A stretch of DNA of 64,000 nt from Bradyrhizobium sp. SK17 (GCF_002831585.1 NZ_CP025113.1:1302001-1366000), one strand, 5' to 3'; numbered from the stretch's first letter, positions 49,001 to 56,848 are shown. Notes: generated from the letters alone by a model not told the origin. A program made the numbers and translations.

Positions 49001-49093
49001 CGGTTGAAACTCAAATCGATTGCAGGAGTCGATGATCGCCTTCCGCGCGTCCTCAAGGTCGAGCAGGCTGCTGCTGATCATTACCTTCGTCAT
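46049..49093 (-). CDS. DUF4062-STAND NTPase-TPR protein (immune/sensor type)
   Basis: This 1014-residue protein has three parts. Residues 1-150 are a DUF4062 domain (VMISSSLLDLEDARKAIIDS, ILVIGYRYGSSLPG, SITEIEYDRAVTLGK), a TIR-like or regulatory fold. Residues about 180-560 are a STAND/NB-ARC-type NTPase with Walker A GGMGKS (212-217), Walker B FLVVLDGFE (291-299), sensor RILISTR (366-372) and GHPL (427-430). The remainder is helical with TPR-like repeats (FDDAFDFYESNLADFLHS, AEALNLLGVL). STAND proteins sense ligands through C-terminal repeats and signal through the N-terminal domain; many bacterial ones act against phage. It stands alone, and its base use looks less GC-rich than its neighbours, suggesting transfer. 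No partner gene is visible. Confidence 0.85.
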   Translation of the reverse strand: MTKVMISSSLLDLEDARKAIIDSCNRFEFQPIAMEHEAAANSDVVEKSLAMVEEADWYILVIGYRYGSSLPGDPRSITEIEYDRAVTLGKNRLLFLMSEEYPLTRSALGKANSPELLERFTTKARQDRVPSYFSNVTHLQLQVEKAFRDHIDVRPKQPVQFTGIPVAPKPYIAHPYSLLESSTLIGRRQELEVLSGWAKDAETPILAVQAMGGMGKSALTWSFFNSQIKDGTRHGFDGAMWWSFYEHSAYFSNFLAHLYCYCFQCSLEDARKKSWSDLEEPLLQSLAANRFLVVLDGFERELNQYVEEPNRQNELEGDSKPRVRESRRKGLLQDDAAQNTRKKRSLNDSRAAEFLQKLAAMKSSSRILISTRLHLADLETRDGRPRPGVKTLNLCGLEDGDAFLLWESYGMRGSPQSLRGLFQSIDGHPLVIQAAAAALADYPPANRDYDQYILRRPDFNPSADLPLLQRHSHILSHAVLGLSELSRQVFQVVALFRKPPTYAVLDHMLRLGNGPVKTEDDLIAALADLADRGLIGRSPLSNRFDMHPVIRNIGLRSIDHDALTSNYEMIREVFEDNLDNTEGALGDDVAGDEGRRLESKLEIMNAYLKTEQFDDAFDFYESNLADFLHSNGMSTLAQECLAPLFKVTRHGSGVSSKLLSPDHQRMGSLCYAYAVARDCQFEKALRLFEYHNSLCREPICLLHQTNIYSISGYNVKVEELVKSVLDSLKAEYWIDLEDKSDYWRAEYAATELKFLSKLYDCADDREDDRLCDYITRRACFIIGSGLDIDVTDNTGGFIAELALGPLKRGRRHEEALSFSQEMTDYFSRAGNSGEALSWREHACDAKVGLGLLSEAFGEIGDISREYLDTGNTLSAVGCRLRQARILAKLESPAEALNLLGVLDDRFTEMQAHSYRIAAIWERAKILEAQGEIIKVVALCKQIVKLYSPPYLSFDGTKELNFARRILREYDAGGDHDIELSKPLDWISQFEQGKDPFSHGQRPFDLATFRKCILH

Positions 49094-49298
49094 CGCAATA
49101 CACTCGCTCTAGGAAGCGGCGATCAAAATTCAACGCCAGACCACGCGGTCCGGCGACGTCGACGAGAAACATCGGCACATCTTCAATGACGCAAGGGTAC
49201 ATCAGCTATACTTTTGATAGCAATACGTCCGGCGCGGCGGCTGGGTGATATTGATCAATTTCGGGCAAGGGCGCTGATCATGGGTAGCGCCAAACCGT

Positions 49299-49326
49299 GC
49301 GGCCGGCGGCCTCGGGGGGCGGCCGC
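49299..49326 (-). terminator. GC-rich hairpin downstream of the diguanylate cyclase
   Basis: GCGGCCG (49299-49305) and CGGCCGC (49320-49326) form a 7-bp stem 18 bp beyond the diguanylate cyclase stop. There is no T-run, so terminator activity is uncertain. Confidence 0.3.
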
Positions 49327-49344
49327 GCGGTGTAGCAGTCAACC

Positions 49345-51036
49345 TCAGCTCGCCAGCGCCATGCCGGCTTCGTCCAGCGTCTGCAGGAAGCCGTGCTCGA
49401 TCACGGCATTCCTGCCACGGCGCTTGGCGGCGTAGAGGGCGGCGTCGGCGGCTTCGATCAGGTCGCCGGGGCGCTGGGTGTCGTTCGGTTTCGTCGTCGC
49501 GACGCCGACGCTGACGGTGACGACGCCATGGCTCGAGGGCGCGTGCGGCACGGCGAGGCCGAGCACCGCCGTGCGCACGGTCTCGCCGATCGCGAGCGCA
49601 TGCGCGGCGTCGGTGTTCGGCAGCAGCAGGCAGAACTCCTCGCCGCCATAGCGGCCGGCGAAGCCCATGGTGTCGGCAGCGATCCCCGCCAGCGTCGCGC
49701 CGATCCGCGTCAGGCAGGCGTCGCCCTCGGGATGACCGTAGGTGTCGTTGTAGAGCTTGAAGTGATCGACATCGATCATCATCAGCGACAGCCCGCACTC
49801 ATACTGCTGCGCCCGCAGCCACTCGAAGTCGAGCCGGCTCTGGAAGCCGCGCCGGTTGGCGAGGCCGGACAGCGCGTCGATCGAGGCCATCACGGTGAGG
49901 CGGTCATTGGACTCGACCAGCTCGCGCTCGCGCTGGCTGAGCTGCGCCGCCATCGCGTTGAAGGCGCGTGCCAGCGGCACGAATTCCGCCGGCAGCTTGT
50001 GCTTGGCGACGCGGGCCGACCAGTCGCCCTCGCCGAACCGCCGCGCCATGCCGGTCATCAGCTCGATCGGATGGATGACGAGCCGCTCCGCGCCAACCAG
50101 GGCACCGAGCAGAACGAACAGGCAGACGAAGCCGAGTTGCAGATAGGCGGTGCGGATCTCGCGGTTGATTGCCGCCGTCACCTTGGCCTCGTCCATGCTG
50201 ACGATCAGGCGGGACTGGGTGCCGGCGATGCGCGCGAAGCTCAGCGTGCGCTGTCCGCCGTCGACGCCGGTGAACGACACCGAGCCGGACGGTTCGTCGT
50301 AGCTCAGGGCCTTCTCGGCAATCGCCGCCATCAGCGGGATGGTGTCGAGCGAACGGCCGATCAGGCTCGCCTGATCGGTCGGGGCGGCGATCACGACGCC
50401 GGTGCTGTCGACGAGAACGGCTGCCATGCCGGGCTGGCCGCCGAGATTGGCCATGATCTGCGACAGCCAGTCGATGTTGATGCCGGCGACCACGACCGAA
50501 TCCAGCTCCGGATTGATCGCTGCCACCGGATAGGCGGCCATCATCATCGGGCGGCCATTGGTCTTGCCGCGCAGATAGTCGCTGAACACGAAGCCGCGAT
50601 TGTCCTGCGCCTTCTTGAAATATTCGCGGTCGCCGAGATCCATCCCGACCTGCATGTTGAGCGTGGAGCACTGCACCAGCCCGTCCCTGGAGACGAACAT
50701 GATGCTGCGGATCCAGGGCAGCACGGTCGGCAGGCTGGCGCGCAACACCTCGCAGCTCTGCGCTATGCCGCCGGAGGCGCGGATATAGGCGGCCGATTTC
50801 AGCATGGTCTCGACCGAGGAGACCACTTCGCGCTGGGTCTCGGCGGCGTGCGCGGTCAAATTGGCATAGCCTGCCGCGGCCTGCGCGATCTGCGAGGTGC
50901 GGAAATTCTCCAGCGTGCGCACGCGATCGAGCATCAGCGGTGCGACCAGCATGACCGCAAGCAAGGCCAGCCGGGCACGGATGCCCAGAACCTTCTTGAG
51001 TCTGACGCGATTGCGGTTGAAAGTGACGCCCGACAT
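49345..51036 (-). CDS. Cache-HAMP-GGDEF diguanylate cyclase
   Basis: This 563-residue inner membrane protein makes cyclic di-GMP. Order: membrane helix (about residues 21-40), a large periplasmic dCache-type sensor (about 45-300), a second helix (about 310-330), a HAMP segment, and a GGDEF domain. The active-site motif is RYGGEEF, with DVDHFKLYNDTYGHPEGD as the nucleotide-binding block. The inhibitory RxxD site usually 5 residues before the motif is not seen, so product inhibition may be lacking. The ligand of the sensor is unknown. It is divergent from yggS. Confidence 0.9.
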   Translation of the reverse strand: MSGVTFNRNRVRLKKVLGIRARLALLAVMLVAPLMLDRVRTLENFRTSQIAQAAAGYANLTAHAAETQREVVSSVETMLKSAAYIRASGGIAQSCEVLRASLPTVLPWIRSIMFVSRDGLVQCSTLNMQVGMDLGDREYFKKAQDNRGFVFSDYLRGKTNGRPMMMAAYPVAAINPELDSVVVAGINIDWLSQIMANLGGQPGMAAVLVDSTGVVIAAPTDQASLIGRSLDTIPLMAAIAEKALSYDEPSGSVSFTGVDGGQRTLSFARIAGTQSRLIVSMDEAKVTAAINREIRTAYLQLGFVCLFVLLGALVGAERLVIHPIELMTGMARRFGEGDWSARVAKHKLPAEFVPLARAFNAMAAQLSQRERELVESNDRLTVMASIDALSGLANRRGFQSRLDFEWLRAQQYECGLSLMMIDVDHFKLYNDTYGHPEGDACLTRIGATLAGIAADTMGFAGRYGGEEFCLLLPNTDAAHALAIGETVRTAVLGLAVPHAPSSHGVVTVSVGVATTKPNDTQRPGDLIEAADAALYAAKRRGRNAVIEHGFLQTLDEAGMALAS

Positions 51037-51144
51037 TCTGATCCCTTGCCCGTGTGCAGGGTAGGATGAAGGGCTTCAAAAAGCCTTTCCCGAATTTGGT
51101 AAAATTCGAGCCAACCCCCGCATCTGTCTGAGAACGGCACAAGC

Positions 51145-51864
51145 ATGACCCAAAGCCCGAGCACGCCGTTACCGGCTGATTCACCACACGCCCCCGCAAC
51201 GGCCGGCCTCGCCGCCGTGGAGAATGAGATCGCGCAGGCCTGCAAGGAAGCCCGGCGCGAGCGCGGTTCGGTGACGCTGATCGCGGTGTCCAAGACCTTC
51301 GCAGCCGACGCGATTTCGCCTGTTATCGCCGCCGGACAGCGCGTATTCGGCGAGAATCGCGTGCAGGAAGCCAAGGGCAAGTGGCCGGCGCTGGTTCAAG
51401 CGAGCCCCGATGTGAAGCTGCATCTGATCGGGCCGTTGCAGTCGAACAAGGCCAAGGAAGCCGTCGCGCTGTTCGACGCGATCCATTCGGTCGACCGCGC
51501 CAGCATTTGCGAAGCGTTAGCCAAGGAAATCAAATCCCAGCAGCGGCTGCCGGACCTGTTCGTCCAGATCAATACCGGCGAGGAGCCGCAGAAGGCCGGC
51601 GTCGCGCCGCAGGACGCCGACGCCTTCATCGCGGCGTGCCGCGATACCTATGGTCTCGCGATCTCCGGGCTGATGTGCATCCCGCCGGTCGACCAGGCGC
51701 CGGCGCCGCATTTCGCGCTCTGCGCCAAGATCGCCGCGCGCAACGGGCTGAAGCATCTCTCGATGGGCATGAGCGCCGATTTCGCCGTGGCGATCGCGAT
51801 GGGCGCGACCCATGTGCGGGTCGGCTCGGCGATCTTCGGGACGCGGACGGTGCCCCACAACTAA
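51145..51864 (+). CDS. YggS family pyridoxal phosphate homeostasis protein
   Basis: This 239-residue single-domain protein resembles the N-terminal barrel of alanine racemase. The PLP lysine is in LIAVSKTF; further blocks are FGENRVQEAKGKWP, LHLIGPLQSNKAK, HSVDRASI, SGLMCIPP and LSMGMSADFAVAIAMGATHVRVGSAIFG. The family controls cellular PLP levels. The start is ATG at 51145; the first 20 residues are a variable extension. It diverges from the diguanylate cyclase gene and is followed by a repeat of family A. Confidence 0.93.
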   Translation: MTQSPSTPLPADSPHAPATAGLAAVENEIAQACKEARRERGSVTLIAVSKTFAADAISPVIAAGQRVFGENRVQEAKGKWPALVQASPDVKLHLIGPLQSNKAKEAVALFDAIHSVDRASICEALAKEIKSQQRLPDLFVQINTGEEPQKAGVAPQDADAFIAACRDTYGLAISGLMCIPPVDQAPAPHFALCAKIAARNGLKHLSMGMSADFAVAIAMGATHVRVGSAIFGTRTVPHN

Positions 51865-51883
51865 CGCGAAGCGTGCCGCATAA

Positions 51884-52009
51884 CCAATGTCGTCCCGGCG
51901 CAGGCCGGGACCCATACGCCGCGGCCTTCGTAAAGGGCACGCGGCTAGCCAATGCGCGACAACCGAGTTCAGTGGTAATGGGTCCCGGCCTGCGCCGGGA
52001 CGACATTGG
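51884..52009. repeat. Palindromic intergenic repeat, family A copy 3 (perfect ends)
   Basis: The two ends are perfect 32-bp inverted repeats (51884-51915 and 51978-52009), each starting CCAATGTCGTCCCGGCGC when read inward. The middle contains the CCGAGTTCAGTGGTAATG segment shared with copy 2. It separates the convergent yggS and hydratase genes. Confidence 0.88.
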
Positions 52010-52031
52010 TTTGTGCCGCGAGAGCTGCGCT

Positions 52032-52817
52032 TTAAGCGAACTTCACCGACACCTTTCCGATCGCGCCGAAATCCGCTGCGAACACGTCGCCGGCCTGGAT
52101 CGGCAGCGGCGGGTGGCAGGTGCCGGTGGTGACGACTTCGCCTGCGTGCAGGGTGATGCCGAGCGCGCGCAGTTCGTTGGCGCACCAGGCCAGCGCCACG
52201 CGGGGATCGCCGAGCACGTTCTTGCCGTGGCCGGCGTAGCGCTCGCCGCGCAGCGTGATGGCCGGGCGCTCTTCGACCAGATCGATCGCGCGCCAGTCCG
52301 CCGAGGTCGCAGGTCCAAGCACGAACCGATGCGCGCAGGCATTGTCGGCGATCAACTGGGCCTCGCCGGCGGAGACGAAATCGGCGAACCGTGAGTCCGG
52401 AATCTCGATCGCCGGATGCAGCGTGGCGACCGCCTCCAGCACCTCCTGCACGCTGTAGGGCGTGGTGCGCGGCACCAGATCGCGCGCCATGCGGAAGGCA
52501 TATTCCGGCTCGCCGACCCGCATCTCATTGCCCTTCATCGACGCGGTGCCGCCATCGACGATGACCGTTTCGGCGAGGATCCGTCCGGCCAGCGGCCCCG
52601 CGACATTGATGTGCTTCTGGCCGGCGGCGCTGGTCGCCGCGATCTTCCAGCCGAACAGTTTTTCACGCGACGTTTTCCCGAGCGCGGCCTGCACCGCGTA
52701 ACCCTCGGCGCGGTCGCGCGGCCGCATCGCGCCATCGAGCGCGTCGAGTTTCGTTCCGGCGTGCCAGTGGTCGGTCAGGACCTTTGCGGCGGCGGTGATC
52801 TGGTTGGTGTCGAGCAT
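52032..52817 (-). CDS. 2-keto-4-pentenoate hydratase family protein
   Basis: This 261-residue protein is of the fumarylacetoacetate hydrolase/hydratase superfamily. It has GWKIAATSAAGQKHINVAGPLAGRIL, the acidic metal-binding block VGEPEYAFRMARDL, and IEIPDSRFADF, then the end motif VTTGTCHPPLPIQAGDVFAADFGAIGKVSV. Members act in the lower meta-cleavage pathways of aromatic breakdown, but no such genes are near, so its substrate is open. The ATG at 52817 is the only good start. Confidence 0.88.
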   Translation of the reverse strand: MLDTNQITAAAKVLTDHWHAGTKLDALDGAMRPRDRAEGYAVQAALGKTSREKLFGWKIAATSAAGQKHINVAGPLAGRILAETVIVDGGTASMKGNEMRVGEPEYAFRMARDLVPRTTPYSVQEVLEAVATLHPAIEIPDSRFADFVSAGEAQLIADNACAHRFVLGPATSADWRAIDLVEERPAITLRGERYAGHGKNVLGDPRVALAWCANELRALGITLHAGEVVTTGTCHPPLPIQAGDVFAADFGAIGKVSVKFA

Positions 52818-52911
52818 GCTGGTTTGCTCCCGCGGGAATTATTCTTGGTTGGGTGCGATCTCAACACAAACGCGCAGCGCCTGTCGCGTGGGAAAACCGC
52901 TGCCCTGCCAT

Positions 52912-53466
52912 CTACTCGATGATGATCCTTGTCTTCGGCGACATCCGCCGCAACAGCCGCAGCATCGACGCCTTGGTCATCGAGACGCAGCCCGCGGTCG
53001 GGCCGAAATTGGGCCGCGCCAGATGCAGGAACACGGCGCTGCCGCGGCCGGCGATGCGCGGGGCGGCGTTGTGGTCGATCTCGACGATGAAGTCGTAGAG
53101 ATGGTCCTCGCGGGTCAGGCGGTCGCCGGCCTGCTCGCGGCCGAGCCGGATCGGCTGGTTGTAATGCCGGTCGGCCGGATCCTCGCACCAGGCGTCCTCG
53201 CGGCGGATCGGTCGGGTCGGCAGCAAGGTGGTGGGCCGCCGGTGCCGGTCGGCGCGCCACCAGAGTTGCCGCGGATGGAAGATGCCGCGCGGGGTGCCGC
53301 CGTCGCCTTCGCGCTTGTTGGCGAGGATTCCGCCGCGACCGAGCGCCACGGGGACGGTCCAGCCGGCGGCCGTCAGCCAGCCCCGGCGCGGATCACCGGC
53401 GGCGCTGCGGACCTCGATGGCGGAGAGCGGGCGATCACGTTTGGCTGTCGTATAAGTGATTGAAAT
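52912..53466 (-). CDS. L,D-transpeptidase catalytic domain (YkuD-like) protein, possible ATT start
   Basis: This small protein has a YkuD-like cross-linking domain: GILANKREGDGGTPRGIF, IRLGREQAGDRL, AVFLHLARPNFGPTAGCVSM with the catalytic Cys in TAGC, and a short end RRMSPKTRIIIE. The first standard start in frame is GTG at 53349 (145 residues). Coding-like sequence continues upstream in frame (RDRPLSAIEVRSAAGDPRRGWLTAAGWTVP) to a stop just before 53467. In that part the only start-like codon is ATT at 53466, with AAGGAAG 7 bp upstream, giving 184 residues. The upstream end is therefore uncertain; the catalytic call is firm. It would act in the periplasm on peptidoglycan, but no clear signal peptide is seen. 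Confidence 0.75.
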   Translation of the reverse strand: MSITYTTAKRDRPLSAIEVRSAAGDPRRGWLTAAGWTVPVALGRGGILANKREGDGGTPRGIFHPRQLWWRADRHRRPTTLLPTRPIRREDAWCEDPADRHYNQPIRLGREQAGDRLTREDHLYDFIVEIDHNAAPRIAGRGSAVFLHLARPNFGPTAGCVSMTKASMLRLLRRMSPKTRIIIE

Positions 53467-53693
53467 AGCTTATCTTCCTTTAAGAATCGTTCCAGACTGA
53501 ACTTGCCTTGGATGCCCCAAACATTCTATTCCCCGGCATTACAGGACATTCACGTCCTGCCCTGCTCGATTTGAGGTAGACTGGCCCGCCTTGTGAATCG
53601 GTAACAATCGCCTAACTGAGCACATATCTAGCCGATGTTACGGCCGTAAGCGCCCTCCGCTTCCGACCGCCCTGCCCCCGAAGGATTGTACCT

Positions 53694-54380
53694 ATGGCCA
53701 ATGCCCGCAAGATCTTGATCGTGGATGACGATACCGATCTGCGCGATACGCTGGTCGAGCAGCTGTCCCTGCACGAGGAATTCGAGGCCTCCGCAGTCGA
53801 CACCGGCGCCAAGGGCGCCACTGCCGCCAAAGCCAATTCCCCCGATCTGGTCCTGATGGATGTCGGCCTGCCCGACACCGACGGCCGCGAAGTGGTCCGC
53901 TCGCTTCGCAAGGGCGGCTTCAAGGCGCCGATCATCATGCTGACCGGCCACGACACCGATTCCGATACCATCCTGGGGCTGGAAAGCGGCGCCAACGACT
54001 ATGTCGCCAAGCCCTTCCGCTTCGCGGTGCTGCTGGCCCGGATCCGCGCTCAGCTCCGCCAGCACGAAGCCAGCGAGGACGCGGTGTTCTCGGTCGGTCC
54101 CTACTCGTTCCGGCCCGGCTCCAAGATGCTGACCGGCGCCAATGCCAGGAAGGTGCGGCTGACCGAAAAGGAAACCGCGATCCTGCGCTTCCTCTACCGC
54201 GCCGGCCAGATGCCGGTGTCGCGCGAGACCCTGCTCCAGGAAGTCTGGGGCTACAATTCCGGCGTCACCACCCACACGCTGGAAACCCACATCTACCGCC
54301 TGCGCCAGAAGATCGAGAAGGACGCCGCCAACCCGGAAATCCTGGTCACGGAAGCCGGTGGCTACAAGCTGGTGCCGTGA
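53694..54380 (+). CDS. OmpR-family response regulator
   Basis: This is a 228-residue two-component regulator. Receiver domain: ILIVDDDTDLRD acidic pocket, phospho-acceptor Asp in LVLMDVGLPDTDG, IIMLTGHD with Thr, and the lysine of YVAKPF. The C-terminal winged helix (RLTEKETAILRFLYRAGQMPVSRETLLQEVWGYN, ETHIYRLRQKIEKD) binds DNA. There is no adjacent kinase, so it is an orphan here; CenR-like regulators in alphaproteobacteria resemble this, but I cannot confirm that. The 5' region of about 220 bp must hold its promoter. Confidence 0.92.
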   Translation: MANARKILIVDDDTDLRDTLVEQLSLHEEFEASAVDTGAKGATAAKANSPDLVLMDVGLPDTDGREVVRSLRKGGFKAPIIMLTGHDTDSDTILGLESGANDYVAKPFRFAVLLARIRAQLRQHEASEDAVFSVGPYSFRPGSKMLTGANARKVRLTEKETAILRFLYRAGQMPVSRETLLQEVWGYNSGVTTHTLETHIYRLRQKIEKDAANPEILVTEAGGYKLVP

Positions 54381-54437
54381 TACGCTTCGCGCTCAACGAT
54401 TCGTGAAATCGAGGCGCACCGCGGTTACCGGCCCTGA

Positions 54438-54878
54438 ATGTCGATCGATGATGACGTAGCCCTGCTCGAGCGGGTCCCGACGATGCGTCTGTTGGGCGAC
54501 AGCTCGCTGCGCATGCTGGCGATCGGCTCCGAGCAGCGCGATTTCAACGCCGGCGACGTGCTGTTCAAGGCCGGCGACGCCGCGGACGCCGGCTATGTCG
54601 TGCAGCGCGGCACTTTCCGTGTCGAGGAAGGCGGCGCCGAGATCATCGCCGGTCCGGGCGCACTGATCGGCGAGCTTGCATTGATCGTCGCGATGAAGCG
54701 GCCGTCGACCGCGACCGCGCTGGAGCGCGGCAGCGTGATCCGCGTCGCGCGCAGCCTGTTTCAGCGCGTGCTGGAAAGCGACCCGCCCGCCGCGCGCCGG
54801 CTGCGCGACGAACTCGCGCTGCGCACCAGCCAGCTCGCGAGCGACATTTTGATGGCGGGCGGGAAGCTGAGTACGTAA
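54438..54878 (+). CDS. Cyclic nucleotide-binding domain protein
   Basis: This is a 146-residue protein that is little more than one cNMP-binding domain. It has FNAGDVLFKAGDAADAGYVVQRGTFRVEEGG, then GPGALIGELALIVAMKRPSTATALERGSVIRVARSLFQRVLE, matching the phosphate-binding cassette region. The cassette's usual R in RxA is represented by R-P-S-T-A. No DNA-binding or effector domain is attached, so it may be a small regulator or an adaptor. It follows the OmpR-type gene by 57 bp and may be co-transcribed. Confidence 0.85.
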   Translation: MSIDDDVALLERVPTMRLLGDSSLRMLAIGSEQRDFNAGDVLFKAGDAADAGYVVQRGTFRVEEGGAEIIAGPGALIGELALIVAMKRPSTATALERGSVIRVARSLFQRVLESDPPAARRLRDELALRTSQLASDILMAGGKLST

Positions 54879-54910
54879 CTGCCGCCCTCGTTGGCCGACA
54901 GTTCTCTGAT

Positions 54911-55015
54911 CCGTCACCCTGAGGAGCGCGCTCCCGCGCGCGTCTCGAAGGGTCGACGGCCACCAGCCGGGCCGGGCATCCTTCGAGACGCGCTACGTGC
55001 TCCTCAGGATGACGG
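54911..55015. repeat. Palindromic intergenic repeat, family C copy 2
   Basis: The unit opens CCGTCACCCTGAGGAGCGCG and ends CTCCTCAGGATGACGG, with CGTCTCGAAGG and CCTTCGAGACGCG inside, matching 29611-29712. It lies between convergent genes. Confidence 0.8.
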
Positions 55016-55044
55016 ATAACAACCCCAGGGGTCGCAGCCGCGCG

Positions 55045-55860
55045 TTACACCTCCATCACCGCCGTCACCGGCACGTGATCCGAAGGGCGCTCCCAACTGC
55101 GGGCGTCGCGGGTGATTTTGAAATCGCTGACGTGATCCTTCAGCGCGCGCGAGACCCAGATGTGATCGAGCCGGCGGCCGCGATCGCCGACGGTCCAGTC
55201 CGCGGCGCGATAGCTCCACCAGGTGTAGACCTTCTCCGACATCGGGATCCGCTCGCGCGCGACGTCGAACCATTCGCCATGCGCCTGCGCCGCGAGCAGC
55301 TTCTCGGTCTCGATCGGCGTGTGCGAGACCACCTTCAACAGCTGCTTGTGCGACCACACGTCGTGCTCATGCGGCGCGACGTTGAGGTCGCCGACCAGGA
55401 TGTGGCGGTCATCGCCGCGCGGATGCAGCGGCTCGCAGCTCTTCATCTCGTCGAGGAATTGCAGCTTGTGCTCGAACTTCGGGTTGAGCGCGGGATCGGG
55501 AATGTCGCCGCCGGCCGGCACGTAGAAATTATGCAGCACCAGCGGCTTTGAAAGCTGCGCCTTCTCGCCGAAGGAGACCGAGATGTGCCGCGAGTCGATC
55601 TTGTCGCAGAACGTCCTGATGTCGGTAGACTCGAACGGCAGGCGCGAGACGATGGCGACGCCGTGATAGCCCTTCTGCCCGTTCAGCGCGACGTGCTCGT
55701 AGCCGAGCCGCTTGAAGCGCTTCAGCGGAAACGCATCGTCGATGCATTTGGTCTCCTGCAGGCACAGCACGTCCGGCCGGGCGCTCTTCAGGAATTTGGC
55801 GACGATGTCGATGCGCAGGCGCACCGAGTTGATATTCCAGGTGGTGATGGAGAACCGCAT
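55045..55860 (-). CDS. xthA: Exodeoxyribonuclease III
   Basis: This AP endonuclease/3'-5' exonuclease acts in base excision repair. The 271-residue protein has the start FSITTWNINSVRLR, CLQETKCIDD with the metal-binding Glu, VGDLNVAPHEHDVW with the catalytic Asp-Asn, and the end WERPSDHVPVTAVMEV with the active His. All expected motifs are present. It is followed by a repeat of family C and precedes lolA on the same strand direction (lolA is upstream). Confidence 0.95.
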   Translation of the reverse strand: MRFSITTWNINSVRLRIDIVAKFLKSARPDVLCLQETKCIDDAFPLKRFKRLGYEHVALNGQKGYHGVAIVSRLPFESTDIRTFCDKIDSRHISVSFGEKAQLSKPLVLHNFYVPAGGDIPDPALNPKFEHKLQFLDEMKSCEPLHPRGDDRHILVGDLNVAPHEHDVWSHKQLLKVVSHTPIETEKLLAAQAHGEWFDVARERIPMSEKVYTWWSYRAADWTVGDRGRRLDHIWVSRALKDHVSDFKITRDARSWERPSDHVPVTAVMEV

Positions 55861-55929
55861 GAGAGCTGCGTCTTACACGGTTCTCAGTGCGGATTTCAAT
55901 TGTCCACAGCCGGGGAATCGCTGGTCCCG

Positions 55930-56748
55930 CTATCCCGGCGAGGTGCCCGGATAGGTCGTGAAGTCGATCTTGAACAGCGACGGATCGGGCTTCTGGGTGG
56001 CGTCGAGATTGTACACCGCGACCGTGGTGTCGTAGCCCTGCGGATCGGTGACGGTCCACTGCTTGAGCTTGCCGTCCTTGGCGCCGATCATCAAAAGGAA
56101 GCGGCTGGTGCCGACCAGCGCCTGCTTCTCCTCGATCGTGATGCTGACGAACACGTCGTCGGCGGTGACGCTGATGACGTTGGTGTCCTTCATCAGGTCG
56201 ATGCGGTCCGACAGCAGATAGCGCAGCGGGGTCTGCGACAGCGGGTAGACGTCCTGGGTGGCGAGCCTGCGGTCGCGCACCGCGACCGAGGAGCCGTCGG
56301 CGATCACCTCGATGGTGCTCGGATCGTCATATTCGAAGCGCAGCTTGCCGGGCTTCTGGATGTAGAAATCGCCCTTGGTCTTGGTGCCGTCGGGGCCGAC
56401 CTGGACGAAATTCCCGACCAGCGTTTGCAGCGACGACAGATAGGCCGAGACCTTGGCGGCCTGCGCCTTCTGGTTGGCGTCGAAGGTCTGGAAGATGTTG
56501 GCGGGCACGTTGCGGCGCGGATCGGGAATCACCGGATTCGGCGGTGCCTGGGTGGCGCCGGTGGTCGTCGGGCCCTTGTCCGCGTTGCTCTGCGCGCCGG
56601 CGTCCTTGGCCTTCGGCGCAGTCTTCGCGGCACCATTGGGCGCGGATTTCGGCGGCGTGTTCTGCGCCGTCGCGGCGCCGGCGATCGCGGCGGTGACGAG
56701 GAAAGCCAGCGCGATGCGCGTGCCGCGGTCAATGAGTTGATTTGCCAT
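55930..56748 (-). CDS. lolA: Outer-membrane lipoprotein carrier protein LolA
   Basis: LolA carries lipoproteins across the periplasm. The 272-residue product has a signal peptide (ALAFLVTAAIAGAATAQ), a linker rich in Pro, Ala and Lys (about 75 residues, longer than usual), then the LolA domain: VSAYLSSLQTLVGNFVQVGPDGTKTKGDFYIQKPGKLRFEYDDPS, PLRYLLSD. The ATG at 56748 (MANQLIDRG) is selected because it starts the signal peptide; the frame upstream to 56874 is not coding-like. It follows ftsK by 100 bp on the same strand, a conserved pairing. Confidence 0.9.
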   Translation of the reverse strand: MANQLIDRGTRIALAFLVTAAIAGAATAQNTPPKSAPNGAAKTAPKAKDAGAQSNADKGPTTTGATQAPPNPVIPDPRRNVPANIFQTFDANQKAQAAKVSAYLSSLQTLVGNFVQVGPDGTKTKGDFYIQKPGKLRFEYDDPSTIEVIADGSSVAVRDRRLATQDVYPLSQTPLRYLLSDRIDLMKDTNVISVTADDVFVSITIEEKQALVGTSRFLLMIGAKDGKLKQWTVTDPQGYDTTVAVYNLDATQKPDPSLFKIDFTTYPGTSPG

Positions 56749-56848
56749 CAGATATGTCAGGTCTCTGTTCGACGCTCGTCCCGCTTGGCCGGATTCTATC
56801 CCGCCTCTTCCGAGGGAGATATGGTTTTTCCGTGATGATCGCTCCCGA

